Shown: one piece after another, positions 10,147 to 16,872 of the stretch | How positions within the stretch are numbered: the stretch's first letter is position 1 | Layout of the letters: each line of letters opens with the position of its first letter | Source of the DNA: Phenylobacterium sp. | Lineage (GTDB): Bacteria > Pseudomonadota > Alphaproteobacteria > Caulobacterales > Caulobacteraceae | Direction of reading: 5' to 3' | DNA: 35,148 nucleotides | Assembly (NCBI GenBank): GCA_028290945.1 | Contig: JAQGIV010000164.1 | Location: 1 to 35,148 of the forward strand | Position numbers and translations under genes: made by a program | The notes under the pieces: generated by a model | What the model saw: only the letters and a program-made list of their open reading frames with translations | Told to the model about the DNA's origin: nothing | Database searches by the model: none

Positions 10147-12343
10147 GGAGATCGAGGGGTCTGGGGAGGCGGCGGCGCAAGGGGCCGCCTGGGCCGGGCC
10201 TCTTAGCACGCCGATTCCCAAGCCCGCCAGCGCCGCCGGGGTCGTCCGCTGGCTGGCCCGCCAGGTGGCGCGCCAGGGCGAGCGTTGGACCCTGTGGACC
10301 CCCGTCGCCCTGGGCGGCGGCTCGGCGATCTATTTCGCCCTGCTGCGCGAGCCGCAGGCCTGGCTGGCGTGGTTGGGCGCGGCGCTGGTGGTGGGGCTGC
10401 TGGTCGCCGCCGCGCGCTGGCAGGGCGGCCGGCCGGTCACCGCGGCGCTGGTGCTCACCGCCTGCGCGCTCGGCGGGTTCGCCGCGGCCAAGCTGCGCAC
10501 CGAGCACGTGCGCTCGGCCACCGCGCCCGCCAAGGGGCCGCCGGCCTGGCTGGAGGGCTGGGTGATCGACATCGCCAGTCCGGGGCAGGGCGGCCGCCGG
10601 CTGCTGATCGCCCCGGTGCACATCGGCGACTGGCCGGCCGCGGCGACGCCGACCCGGGTGCGGGTGACGCTGAAGACCGGCTACACGCCCTCGCCGGGCG
10701 AGCCGATCCGCCTGCTGGCAGTCCTCAACGCCCCGCCGCAGCCGGCCAGCCCCGGCGCCTACGACTTCGCCAGAGACGCCTGGTTCCAGAGCGTCGGCGG
10801 GGTCGGCTTCGCGCTGGGCGCGCCGTCGAGCTGGACGCCCGAGGCCGCCCCGCCCTGGCGCCTGCGGCTGACCATGAAGATCAACGCCGTCCGCTGGGCG
10901 CTCACCCGCCGGATCATCGAGGCGCTGGGCGTCGAGCAGGGCGGCCTGGCCGCGGCCATGACCACCGGCCACGACGCCTTCATCCCGCCGCAGCAGATCG
11001 CCGACCTGCGCGCCTCGGGCCTGGCGCACATCACCTCGATCTCCGGCCTGCACATGGCCATCGTCGGGGGCTTCGTGTTCGCGGCCATCCGCCTGCTGAT
11101 CGCCGCCATTCCGTGGCTGGCGCTGCGCATCAACGGCAAGAAGACCGCCGCCGCCTTGGGCTTCCTCGCGGTGATCAGCTACCTGGTGCTCTCCGGCTGG
11201 CCGCCGCCGGCCGAGCGCTCGGCGATCACCGCGGCCATCGCCTTCGGCGCCATCCTCGTCGACCGGCAGGCGATCAGCCTGCACGCCCTGGCGCTGGCCG
11301 CCATGGCGGTCCTGCTGCTGCAGCCCGAGGCGGTGACCCAGCCCGGCTTCCAGATGTCCTTCGCCGCCACCGCCGCCCTGGTGGCCCTGGCCGAGGTCTG
11401 GCCGCGGCCGGTACGCGAGATCAACACGCCGTGGCCGATCCGCGCGGCCCAGACCTTCGGGACCTGGGTGGTGGCGGCCATCGCGGTGAGCTTCGTGGCG
11501 GGCCTGGCCACCGCGCCCTTCGCCATGCAGCACTTCAACCGCATCTCCACCTACGGCCTGGTCTCCAACCTGCTCAGCGAGCCGATCTCCAGCCTGCTGA
11601 TGATGCCCGGCCTGGCGCTGGGCGCGGTGCTGGCGCCCTTCGGCCTCGGCGACTGGCCGCTGGCGCTGGCCGGTTTCGCCATCCGCCTGACCAACGACAT
11701 CTCCTCGACCGTGGCCGGCTGGCCGCATGCCCAGGTGGTGGTGGCCAGCGGCCCCAACTGGACCCTGGCCGCGGCCTTCCTCGGCCTGCTCTGGCTGTGC
11801 CTGTGGAAAGGACCGCTGCGCTGGGCGGGTCTGCCGCTGGCGCTCGCCGTCACGCTGGTCCCCAAGCCCACGACGCCCGACGCCTGGGTGGCCGGCGACG
11901 GGGCGGCGGTGGCCGTGCGCAGCGCCCATGACGCCATCCTCTTCCGTCCCGACGTGAAGCTGTTCGGGGCCGAGCTCTGGGCCCGCCGGCGCGGCCTCGA
12001 CCCCTCCGGCGGCCAGGAGATCCGCGACCTCGCCTACGACTGCGATCATTGGAGCTGCGCGGCGAAGCCGGGCGCGCCGGTCCCGGTCGCCGCGGCCTGG
12101 AACGTCAAGACCCCGCTGAAGCCCGAACGGCTGGCGGCGATCTGCGCCAGCGCCGAGCTGATCGTCCTACGCGACGATTTCCCGGGCGGCGTCTGCCCCG
12201 GCAAGCTGGTGCTCACTGGCGCCGACTTCGAGCGCGGCGGCTCGGCCGAGCTCTATCGCCAGCCGGACGGCAGTTGGAAGGCCCAGTGGGCCCAGGACCT
12301 GCGCGGCCGCCGCCCCTGGACCTGGGGACCGGACCTGCGATGA
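10145..12343 (+). CDS. comEC: ComEC/Rec2-family DNA internalisation channel protein
   Basis: ComEC proteins form the inner-membrane channel that takes up single-stranded DNA in natural transformation. The product is 732 residues: a hydrophobic N-terminus with two helices near residues 55-95 and 110-125, a soluble DUF4131/OB-like region with WVIDIASPGQGGRRLLIAPV and LLAVLNAPPQPASPGAYDFARDAW, then the Competence domain with the signature SGLHMAIVGGFVF and about eight further membrane segments. A degenerate C-terminal domain (AGDGAAVAVRSAHDAILFRPD) lacks the HxHxDH zinc motif of a metallo-beta-lactamase domain. ATG 10145 is preceded by GGGGGAAC, a usable ribosome site, and shares two bases with the divergent gltX start. 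The stop overlaps the next gene by 4 bp (ATGA). Confidence 0.88.
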   Translation: MEIEGSGEAAAQGAAWAGPLSTPIPKPASAAGVVRWLARQVARQGERWTLWTPVALGGGSAIYFALLREPQAWLAWLGAALVVGLLVAAARWQGGRPVTAALVLTACALGGFAAAKLRTEHVRSATAPAKGPPAWLEGWVIDIASPGQGGRRLLIAPVHIGDWPAAATPTRVRVTLKTGYTPSPGEPIRLLAVLNAPPQPASPGAYDFARDAWFQSVGGVGFALGAPSSWTPEAAPPWRLRLTMKINAVRWALTRRIIEALGVEQGGLAAAMTTGHDAFIPPQQIADLRASGLAHITSISGLHMAIVGGFVFAAIRLLIAAIPWLALRINGKKTAAALGFLAVISYLVLSGWPPPAERSAITAAIAFGAILVDRQAISLHALALAAMAVLLLQPEAVTQPGFQMSFAATAALVALAEVWPRPVREINTPWPIRAAQTFGTWVVAAIAVSFVAGLATAPFAMQHFNRISTYGLVSNLLSEPISSLLMMPGLALGAVLAPFGLGDWPLALAGFAIRLTNDISSTVAGWPHAQVVVASGPNWTLAAAFLGLLWLCLWKGPLRWAGLPLALAVTLVPKPTTPDAWVAGDGAAVAVRSAHDAILFRPDVKLFGAELWARRRGLDPSGGQEIRDLAYDCDHWSCAAKPGAPVPVAAAWNVKTPLKPERLAAICASAELIVLRDDFPGGVCPGKLVLTGADFERGGSAELYRQPDGSWKAQWAQDLRGRRPWTWGPDLR

Positions 12344-12624
12344 GCCTGATGTTCACCAAGCGCCTGCGCGAGCCGATCCGCCGCGGCGAGATCACCTGCA
12401 CGGTGCGCATCTGGAAGAGCCTGCACGTGAAGGTCGGCGGCCGCTATCGGCTGGCGCCCGGCCATGTGGAAGTGACCCGTATCCAGCATGTCGATCTCTC
12501 GGATATCACCGACGAGATCGCCCGCCGTTCCGGCTTCGCCGACCTCGACGACCTCATGAAGGTCGCCAAGCACGGGCCGGGCGAGAGCGTCTACCTGATC
12601 GACTTCGTCTATGTCTCTGAATAA
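12340..12624 (+). CDS. Small ASCH/PUA-like domain protein (putative)
   Basis: This is a 94-residue protein of the small ASCH-like type, resembling YqfB-like proteins in pattern. It begins MFTKRLREPIRRGEITCTVRIWKSLHVKVGGRYRLAPGHVEVTRIQHVD. That is the basic start, 'I..GEIT.T.R' motif, then a 'K.G.RYRL..G' strand and a loop before V..I. ASCH domains are PUA-related and often bind RNA or modified nucleosides; the specific substrate here is unknown. The gene starts inside the comEC stop (ATGA), so it is translated with comEC, although the two need not be functionally linked. Third codon positions are strongly G/C as in the neighbours, supporting a real, resident gene. The family assignment is pattern recognition only. 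Confidence 0.75.
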   Translation: MSLMFTKRLREPIRRGEITCTVRIWKSLHVKVGGRYRLAPGHVEVTRIQHVDLSDITDEIARRSGFADLDDLMKVAKHGPGESVYLIDFVYVSE

Positions 12625-12645
12625 TTCTCGTCGATAGCAACAGTC

Positions 12646-12669
12646 GGTGGCGGGAATCGACTCGCCACC
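12646..12669. terminator. Candidate bidirectional hairpin between convergent genes
   Basis: GGTGGCGGG and CTCGCCACC pair over 9 bp (one G-T wobble) around the 6-nt loop AATCGA, in the 44-bp gap between the ASCH-like gene and the convergent SurE_Ad-like gene. No clear T-run follows on either strand, so termination is plausible from position and stem rather than proven. The minus-strand sequence also resembles a tRNA T-arm (TCGATTCCCGCCACC), but no tRNA body is attached. Confidence 0.35.
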
Positions 12670-13244
12670 TAGATGGGGCGGCCCCTGACGCGACGTGCGG
12701 GTACTTGTTTCTTCGGCGCAGGTTGGATTGTTGAGGTTTTTGGCCTCGGAGTAAGCACTGCGGCTGCTTTGCTCAGGTCTGGCACGAAAAAGAAATGGTC
12801 ATCTTCGACGTTAAATTCTTTAACGCCTTCTCCCATGGTGTAATTGCACACGAAATGAAGCTTGGCTTGGCCGACAGTTCCCGGCGCTACGGGATTCCAA
12901 GCCGGATACGGGACCGTTGCCGAGTCTTTCAACTCATCATTTGACGAGTATCTGATATAAGAAGAAAGTGCCGCCGTCTGATTGTCGCAATTATAGTAGA
13001 ATAAATTCTTACTCGATGTTGTTCCGGGATCCTTTGGATCAACGCCGTAGTTAGATTCCCAAGCTTGAAGAACGCTTCGTCCATTGCTCGTTGTGATCTT
13101 CACAGACGATCGGTCAATGAACCAAGCTTGGTTCTTTGAATCTGTTACGTACCACCATTCGGTTGCTTGCGCAGGGCGGGCGGTCAAGCTCAGCGCCGAG
13201 CCCATCGCTAGGGCGACGACCGCCGCGGCAACTGATGCTTGCAC
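12669..13244 (-). CDS. Secreted SurE_Ad-like protein, function unknown
   Basis: The 191-residue protein has a signal peptide (hydrophobic AAAVVALAMGSALSL, cleavage likely after ARPAQA). The mature domain begins EWWYVTDSKNQAWFIDRSSVKI and contains QAWESNYGVD, SSKNLFYYNCDNQTAAL, YPAWNPVAPGT and a late cysteine in HFVCNY. This W...D..S(V)...S....C...W..V.P.(S/T)...C layout resembles the surface-adhesin protein E-like (SurE_Ad) domain common in proteobacterial periplasmic proteins. The C-terminus is basic and Pro-rich (PAPKKQVPARRVRGRPI). The GTG start at 13242-13244 is preceded by AAGGGGAG at good spacing. Codon use is much more A/T-rich at third positions than in all neighbours, suggesting recent transfer. 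No role can be given. Confidence 0.72.
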   Translation of the reverse strand: MQASVAAAVVALAMGSALSLTARPAQATEWWYVTDSKNQAWFIDRSSVKITTSNGRSVLQAWESNYGVDPKDPGTTSSKNLFYYNCDNQTAALSSYIRYSSNDELKDSATVPYPAWNPVAPGTVGQAKLHFVCNYTMGEGVKEFNVEDDHFFFVPDLSKAAAVLTPRPKTSTIQPAPKKQVPARRVRGRPI

Positions 13245-13322
13245 CCCTCCGACTCCCCTTCTATTTCGCAGAGCTTGAGCGAGTGCGGCTCGAGTTTCAA
13301 CTAGCGGCGTGATTCGGGGCCC

Positions 13323-14012
13323 CTAGTGATACCGGCGGATCAGCCCCACCAGCTTGCCCTGCACCGCCACCTGGTCGGGCCCGAAGATGCGGGTCTCGTA
13401 GGCCGGGTTGGCGGCTTCCAGGGCGATGGAGGCGCCCTTCTTGCGCAGGCGCTTGAGGGTGGCTTCCTCGCCGTTGACCAGGGCCACGACGATCTCGCCG
13501 GAGTTGGCGGCGTTGGTGCGGCGGATGACCACGAAGTCGCCGTCCAGGATGCCGGCGTTGATCATCGAGTCGCCCTGGATCTCCAGGACGAAGTGCTCGC
13601 CGGCGCCCAGCAGGCTTTCCGGCACCGGCATCCGGTCGCGCTCCTGCTGGATCGCCTCGATGGGCGTGCCGGCGGCGATCTTGCCGAGGATCGGCAGGTC
13701 GCGGGTGTCGTTGGCGGCGGCCGGGGCGTCGGGGCCGCCGTCCACCAGCTGCGGCTTGAACGGCGCGCGGCCCTTGGGCGGGGCGGCGGCGGTCGCTTGG
13801 CTCGGCAGCTTGATCACCTCCAGCGCGCGGGCCCGGTGCGCCTGGCGGCGCATGAAGCCGCGCTCCTCGAGTGCGGTGATCAGCCGGTGGATGCCCGACT
13901 TGGAGGCCAGCCCCAGGGCGTCCTTCATCTCGTCGAATGAGGGGGAGACCCCACTCTCCTGGATCCGCTCATGGATGAACATGAGCAATTCGTGCTGCTT
14001 GCGGGTGAGCAT
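13323..14012 (-). CDS. lexA: LexA repressor, SOS regulator
   Basis: LexA represses DNA-damage genes and self-cleaves when bound to RecA filaments. The product is 229 residues. The N-terminal winged-helix DNA-binding domain (1-70) starts [21 protein letters not shown] and has the recognition helix region [17 protein letters not shown] Pro/Ala linker of about 35 residues follows. The cleavage site is the Ala114-Gly115 bond in KIAAGTP, and the catalytic dyad is Ser149 (GDSMINAGI) and Lys187 (EATLKRL). All catalytic features are intact. Upstream is a perfect GTTC-N7-GTTC box at 14071-14085, consistent with autorepression as known for alphaproteobacterial LexA. trpC ends 159 bp upstream on the same strand, so lexA probably has its own promoter. 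Confidence 0.96.
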   Translation of the reverse strand: MLTRKQHELLMFIHERIQESGVSPSFDEMKDALGLASKSGIHRLITALEERGFMRRQAHRARALEVIKLPSQATAAAPPKGRAPFKPQLVDGGPDAPAAANDTRDLPILGKIAAGTPIEAIQQERDRMPVPESLLGAGEHFVLEIQGDSMINAGILDGDFVVIRRTNAANSGEIVVALVNGEEATLKRLRKKGASIALEAANPAYETRIFGPDQVAVQGKLVGLIRRYH

Positions 14013-14046
14013 TTGAACGACCTCGGAACCCTATTAAGCGCTGCAA

Positions 14047-14061
14047 GAACAAAGCGCCAAC
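14047..14061 (-). promoter_or_regulatory. Degenerate second SOS box candidate upstream of lexA
   Basis: Read on the minus strand this is GTTG-GCGCTTT-GTTC, one base off the alphaproteobacterial GTTC-N7-GTTC LexA operator. It lies about 35 bp upstream of the lexA start and 9 bp from the perfect box. It could be a low-affinity second operator, or chance similarity to an 8-base motif. Confidence 0.35.
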
Positions 14062-14070
14062 TTCGAGAAT

Positions 14071-14085
14071 GTTCTCTAGGTGTTC
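14071..14085 (+). promoter_or_regulatory. SOS box (LexA operator), GTTC-N7-GTTC
   Basis: GTTCTCTAGGTGTTC is an exact match to the direct-repeat GTTC-N7-GTTC operator established for LexA of alphaproteobacteria such as Caulobacter and Rhizobium. It is centred about 66 bp upstream of the lexA start codon and lies just downstream of a TTGACA hexamer, where bound LexA would block its own promoter. Confidence 0.85.
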
Positions 14086-14099
14086 CGGGTTAATGTCAA
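14071..14099 (-). promoter_or_regulatory. Probable lexA promoter
   Basis: On the minus strand a perfect TTGACA (plus-strand positions 14094-14099) is followed after 15-17 bp by weak A/T-containing candidates for the -10 element (TAGAGA or GAGAAC) that overlap the SOS box. The -35 is good and the -10 uncertain. The arrangement fits repression of lexA by its own product. Confidence 0.5.
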
Positions 14100-14104
14100 G
14101 TTAT
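14090..14104. promoter_or_regulatory. CtrA-like box near the lexA promoter
   Basis: TTAA-TGTCAAG-TTAT matches 7 of 8 fixed bases of the CtrA full site TTAA-N7-TTAA known from Caulobacter, and overlaps the TTGACA of the lexA promoter. With such a short motif, chance is a real possibility. Regulation of lexA by the cell-cycle regulator CtrA is only a hypothesis. Confidence 0.3.
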
Positions 14105-14171
14105 TGCTGGATGCGGCGCGAAATCAGTGACTTAGCGACGGGCCCCGCGCGACTCGGGCCGGCAGATTCGC

Positions 14172-14963
14172 CTAGCTCGCCAGCAAACTCCGCGTCGCGG
14201 CGGCGACATCGGCCTGCCGCATCAGGCTCTCGCCGACCAGCATGGCCCGCGCCCCGGCCTGTTCCAGCCGCGCCGCGTCGGCCGGGGTGAAGATGCCGCT
14301 TTCGGTGACCAGCAGGGCCCCGGCGGGGGCGTGGGCCGCCAGCCGCTCGGTCACCGCGAGGTCGACGACGAAGGTCCGCAGGTCGCGGTTGTTGACGCCG
14401 ACCAACTTGGCCCCCAGGCCCGCGGCGCGGTCCATCTCGGCCGCGTCGTGCACCTCCACCAGGGCGTCCATGCCGAACGCCCGGGCGGCGGCCATCAGCT
14501 CGCCGGCCAGGGCGTCGTCGGCCATGGCCAGGATCACCAGGATGGCGTCGGCCCCCAGCGCCCGGCTCTCGGCGACCTGCCAGGGATCGACCAGGAACTC
14601 CTTGCGCAGGCAGGGCAGGGCGGTCGCCGCCCGCGCCGCGGCCAGGTAGGCGTCGGCCCCCTGGAAGCTCGGCCCGTCGGTGAGCACCGACAGGCAGGCC
14701 GCGCCGCCGGCCTCATAGGCCCTGGCCAGCGCCGGCGGATCGAAGTCCGCGCGGATCAGGCCCTTCGACGGCGAGGCCTTCTTGATCTCGGCGATCAGCG
14801 CCAGGCGGCCCGGCCCATGCGCCCGCTCCAGCGCGGCGCGGAAGCCGCGCGGCGGGTCGGCGGCGCGGGCGGCGGCCTCGACCTCGGCCAGCGAACGCTG
14901 CGCCTTCCGCGTGGCCACGTCCTCGCGCTTGTAGGCGGCGATCCGCTGCAGGATATCCGTCAT
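14172..14963 (-). CDS. trpC: Indole-3-glycerol-phosphate synthase TrpC
   Basis: TrpC converts carboxyphenylamino-deoxyribulose-5-phosphate to indole-3-glycerol phosphate, the fourth step of the tryptophan branch. The 263-residue TIM-barrel protein begins [16 protein letters not shown] and shows the family signatures [62 protein letters not shown] and VTESGI. Catalytic lysines are in EIKKASPS and CLRKEF, and the glutamate in LVEVHD. The ATG overlaps the trpD stop by 4 bp (ATGA), so it is co-translated with trpD. It is monofunctional: no TrpF domain is fused. It is the last trp gene before lexA here. Confidence 0.97.
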   Translation of the reverse strand: MTDILQRIAAYKREDVATRKAQRSLAEVEAAARAADPPRGFRAALERAHGPGRLALIAEIKKASPSKGLIRADFDPPALARAYEAGGAACLSVLTDGPSFQGADAYLAAARAATALPCLRKEFLVDPWQVAESRALGADAILVILAMADDALAGELMAAARAFGMDALVEVHDAAEMDRAAGLGAKLVGVNNRDLRTFVVDLAVTERLAAHAPAGALLVTESGIFTPADAARLEQAGARAMLVGESLMRQADVAAATRSLLAS

Positions 14964-15985
14964 GCCGGCTCGGCCGCCGTGGTGATCTCGACGAGACGCG
15001 CCAGCGCGCCGGCTGCGCGGCCGTCGTCGATAACCTGGCCGGCCAGGGCCACGCCTTCCTTCAGCGTCTCGACCTTGTCGGCCACCAGGAAGGCCGCCGC
15101 CGCATTGATCAGCACGATGTCCCGGTAGGCCCCCTTGGCGCCGCCCAGCAGCGCCCGCAGCGCCTTGGCGTTCTCCGCCGGCGTCCCGCCCGTCAGGTCG
15201 GCCAGCGCCGCGCGCTTCAGGCCCACGGCCTCGGGGGTGATCCGGAACAAGCGAACCTGACCATCCCGCCATTCGGCCACCTGGGTCTCGCCGGTGGTGG
15301 TGATCTCGTCCATGCCCTGGCCGTTGACGATCCAGGCCCGCTCGGCGCCCAACGCGCCCAGCACGCGGGCCATGGGCTCGACCCACTTGCTGTCGAACAC
15401 GCCCAGCAGTTGCCGCTTGGCCTGCGCCGGATTGGTCAGCGGCCCCAGCAGATTGAAGATGGTCCGGAAGCCCAGCTCCGCCCGGATCGGGGCGACGTGG
15501 CGCATGGCCCCGTGGTGGGCGGGGGCGAACATGAAGCAGATGCCGGCCTCTTCGAGCGCCTTGAGCTGCGCCGCCTGGCCGGCCGCGATGTTGACCCCGA
15601 GCTCGCTCAGCACATCGGCCGCGCCCGATTTCGACGACAGCGCCCGGTTGCCGTGCTTGGCGACCTTCAAGCCGCCACCCGCCGCCACGAAGGCCACCGC
15701 CGTGGAGACGTTCAGCGTGTGCAGCCCGTCGCCGCCGGTGCCGCAGACGTCGATCACCTCGAAGCCGTGGTCGAGCATCACCGCGGCCTTGCGCATGGCC
15801 CGCGCGCAGGCGGTGATCTCGCCCACCGTCTCGCCGCGCATGCGCATGGCAGTCAGCGCCGCGGCCACCTGGGCCGGGGTCGGCTCGCCGCGCAGGCAGG
15901 CGGTGAAGAACTCGCCGGCGTCGTCTTCGGAAAGCGTCCCGCCGTCCGCCAGGCGGCCAAGCAGCGGCTTGAAGGCGTCGGACAT
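14960..15985 (-). CDS. trpD: Anthranilate phosphoribosyltransferase TrpD
   Basis: TrpD transfers phosphoribose from PRPP to anthranilate. The 341-residue protein has the PRPP-binding glycine loop [16 protein letters not shown], the [21 protein letters not shown] segment and the [14 protein letters not shown] motif, all characteristic of the family. The helical N-terminal domain (1-65) is complete. It starts 7 bp after the trpG stop and overlaps trpC by 4 bp, giving a tight trpG-trpD-trpC block. It is not fused to TrpG, unlike the E. coli enzyme. The domain order and length are usual. Confidence 0.97.
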   Translation of the reverse strand: MSDAFKPLLGRLADGGTLSEDDAGEFFTACLRGEPTPAQVAAALTAMRMRGETVGEITACARAMRKAAVMLDHGFEVIDVCGTGGDGLHTLNVSTAVAFVAAGGGLKVAKHGNRALSSKSGAADVLSELGVNIAAGQAAQLKALEEAGICFMFAPAHHGAMRHVAPIRAELGFRTIFNLLGPLTNPAQAKRQLLGVFDSKWVEPMARVLGALGAERAWIVNGQGMDEITTTGETQVAEWRDGQVRLFRITPEAVGLKRAALADLTGGTPAENAKALRALLGGAKGAYRDIVLINAAAAFLVADKVETLKEGVALAGQVIDDGRAAGALARLVEITTAAEPA

Positions 15986-15992
15986 GGCCTGC

Positions 15993-16583
15993 CTACGCCT
16001 GGACCAGCGGCCTCACGCCGGCGATCTGCAGGAAGTTGGCCAGCAGTTCGTGGCCGCATTCGGTGGCGATGGATTCCGGGTGGAACTGCACCCCGTGCAC
16101 CGGCCGGGTCACGTGCTGGAAGCCCATGATCTCGCCGTCGTCGGTCCAGGCGGTGACGACCAGCTCGGCGGGCAGCGTGTCCTTCTTCACCGACAGGCTG
16201 TGGTAGCGGGTGGCGGTGAAGGGGTTCTTCAGCCCTTCGAACACGCCCTGGCCGGTGTGGTGGATGGCGCTGGTCTTGCCGTGCATCAGGGCCTGGGCGC
16301 GGACCACCTCGCCGCCATAGGCCTGGCCGATCGCCTGGTGGCCCAGGCAGACGCCCAGCACCGGCAGGTCGGCGGGCGCGGCGCGCAGCAGCGGCAGGCA
16401 GATGCCGGCCTCGTTGGGCGTGCAGGGGCCGGGCGACAGCAGCACGCCCTGTGGCTTCAGCCCCAGCGCCTCCTGCACGGTGATCGCGTCGTTGCGATGG
16501 ACGAGCGTCTCCGCGCCCAGCTCATTGAGGTAATGAACCAGGTTGTAGGTGAAGCTGTCGTAGTTATCGATCACCAGGATCAT
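15993..16583 (-). CDS. trpG: Anthranilate synthase component II (glutamine amidotransferase) TrpG
   Basis: TrpG supplies ammonia from glutamine to TrpE for anthranilate synthesis. It is a class I amidotransferase of about 196 residues with the N-terminal [19 protein letters not shown], the oxyanion strand [13 protein letters not shown], nucleophile Cys in GVCLGHQA, and the His/Glu of VQFHPESI. I placed the start at the ATG giving [11 protein letters not shown], as in most homologues; an ATG three codons upstream (16590-16592, MGRMILV) is equally open. About 285 bp separate it from trpE, and that gap contains a small gene on the other strand. trpG may therefore depend on read-through from trpE or on a promoter I could not identify. 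Confidence 0.95.
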   Translation of the reverse strand: MILVIDNYDSFTYNLVHYLNELGAETLVHRNDAITVQEALGLKPQGVLLSPGPCTPNEAGICLPLLRAAPADLPVLGVCLGHQAIGQAYGGEVVRAQALMHGKTSAIHHTGQGVFEGLKNPFTATRYHSLSVKKDTLPAELVVTAWTDDGEIMGFQHVTRPVHGVQFHPESIATECGHELLANFLQIAGVRPLVQA

Positions 16584-16665
16584 GCGACCCATCTAGGCCC
16601 TGCGCCGCCATCCGCCAAGCCGCCCGATTGGCGGCGGCGCCGACTCCCGCGATCCTCGTTCCAAG

Positions 16666-16872
16666 ATGTCGTTTACCGAATCAGCCCTGGACTCCGTGGC
16701 CATGGCCCGAGCCCGCACCCTCCTGGAAACCCCCAAGCCGCGCGAGCGGCTGTGGCCCGTGCTGGGCGCCGCCGGCCTGCTGGCGCTCTCGGCCCTGGCC
16801 TTCGCCACCGCCATGATCATGGCCCCGCCGGTGATCAGCGAGCACGTGCTGAAGCCGGGGCCGCAACCCTAG
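16666..16872 (+). CDS. Small single-pass membrane protein, unknown
   Basis: This 68-residue frame lies in the gap between trpE and trpG on the opposite strand. It encodes a soluble, Arg-rich N-terminus (residues 1-28), one strong membrane segment (VLGAAGLLALSALAFATAMIM, about residues 31-52) and a short tail ending HVLKPGPQP. Third codon positions are nearly all G or C, as expected for a real gene here. Its TAG stop shares a CTAG with the trpE stop, as in two other convergent pairs of the window. The Shine-Dalgarno upstream of 16666 is weak, and an in-frame ATG at 16702 is an alternative start. I recognise no family. Antisense transcription across the trp operon would be expected if it is expressed. 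Confidence 0.6.
   Translation: MSFTESALDSVAMARARTLLETPKPRERLWPVLGAAGLLALSALAFATAMIMAPPVISEHVLKPGPQP

Noticed and set aside
8486..12049. Very long minus-strand open frame (over 1100 codons)
   Set aside because: It is a G+C-rich shadow frame across gltX and comEC with low-complexity Arg/Gly/Ala content and no domain signature.
12640..12669. tRNA-like 3' segment on the minus strand
   Set aside because: The T-arm-like TCGATTCCCGCCACC has no anticodon arm, D-arm or acceptor partner upstream, and the expected CCA end is absent. It is better explained as a hairpin, at most a relic.
14102..14171. Terminator between trpC and lexA
   Set aside because: A 5-bp GGCCC/GGGCC pairing exists on the minus strand after trpC, but without a T-run or a compact loop. 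Support is too weak to list it as a feature.
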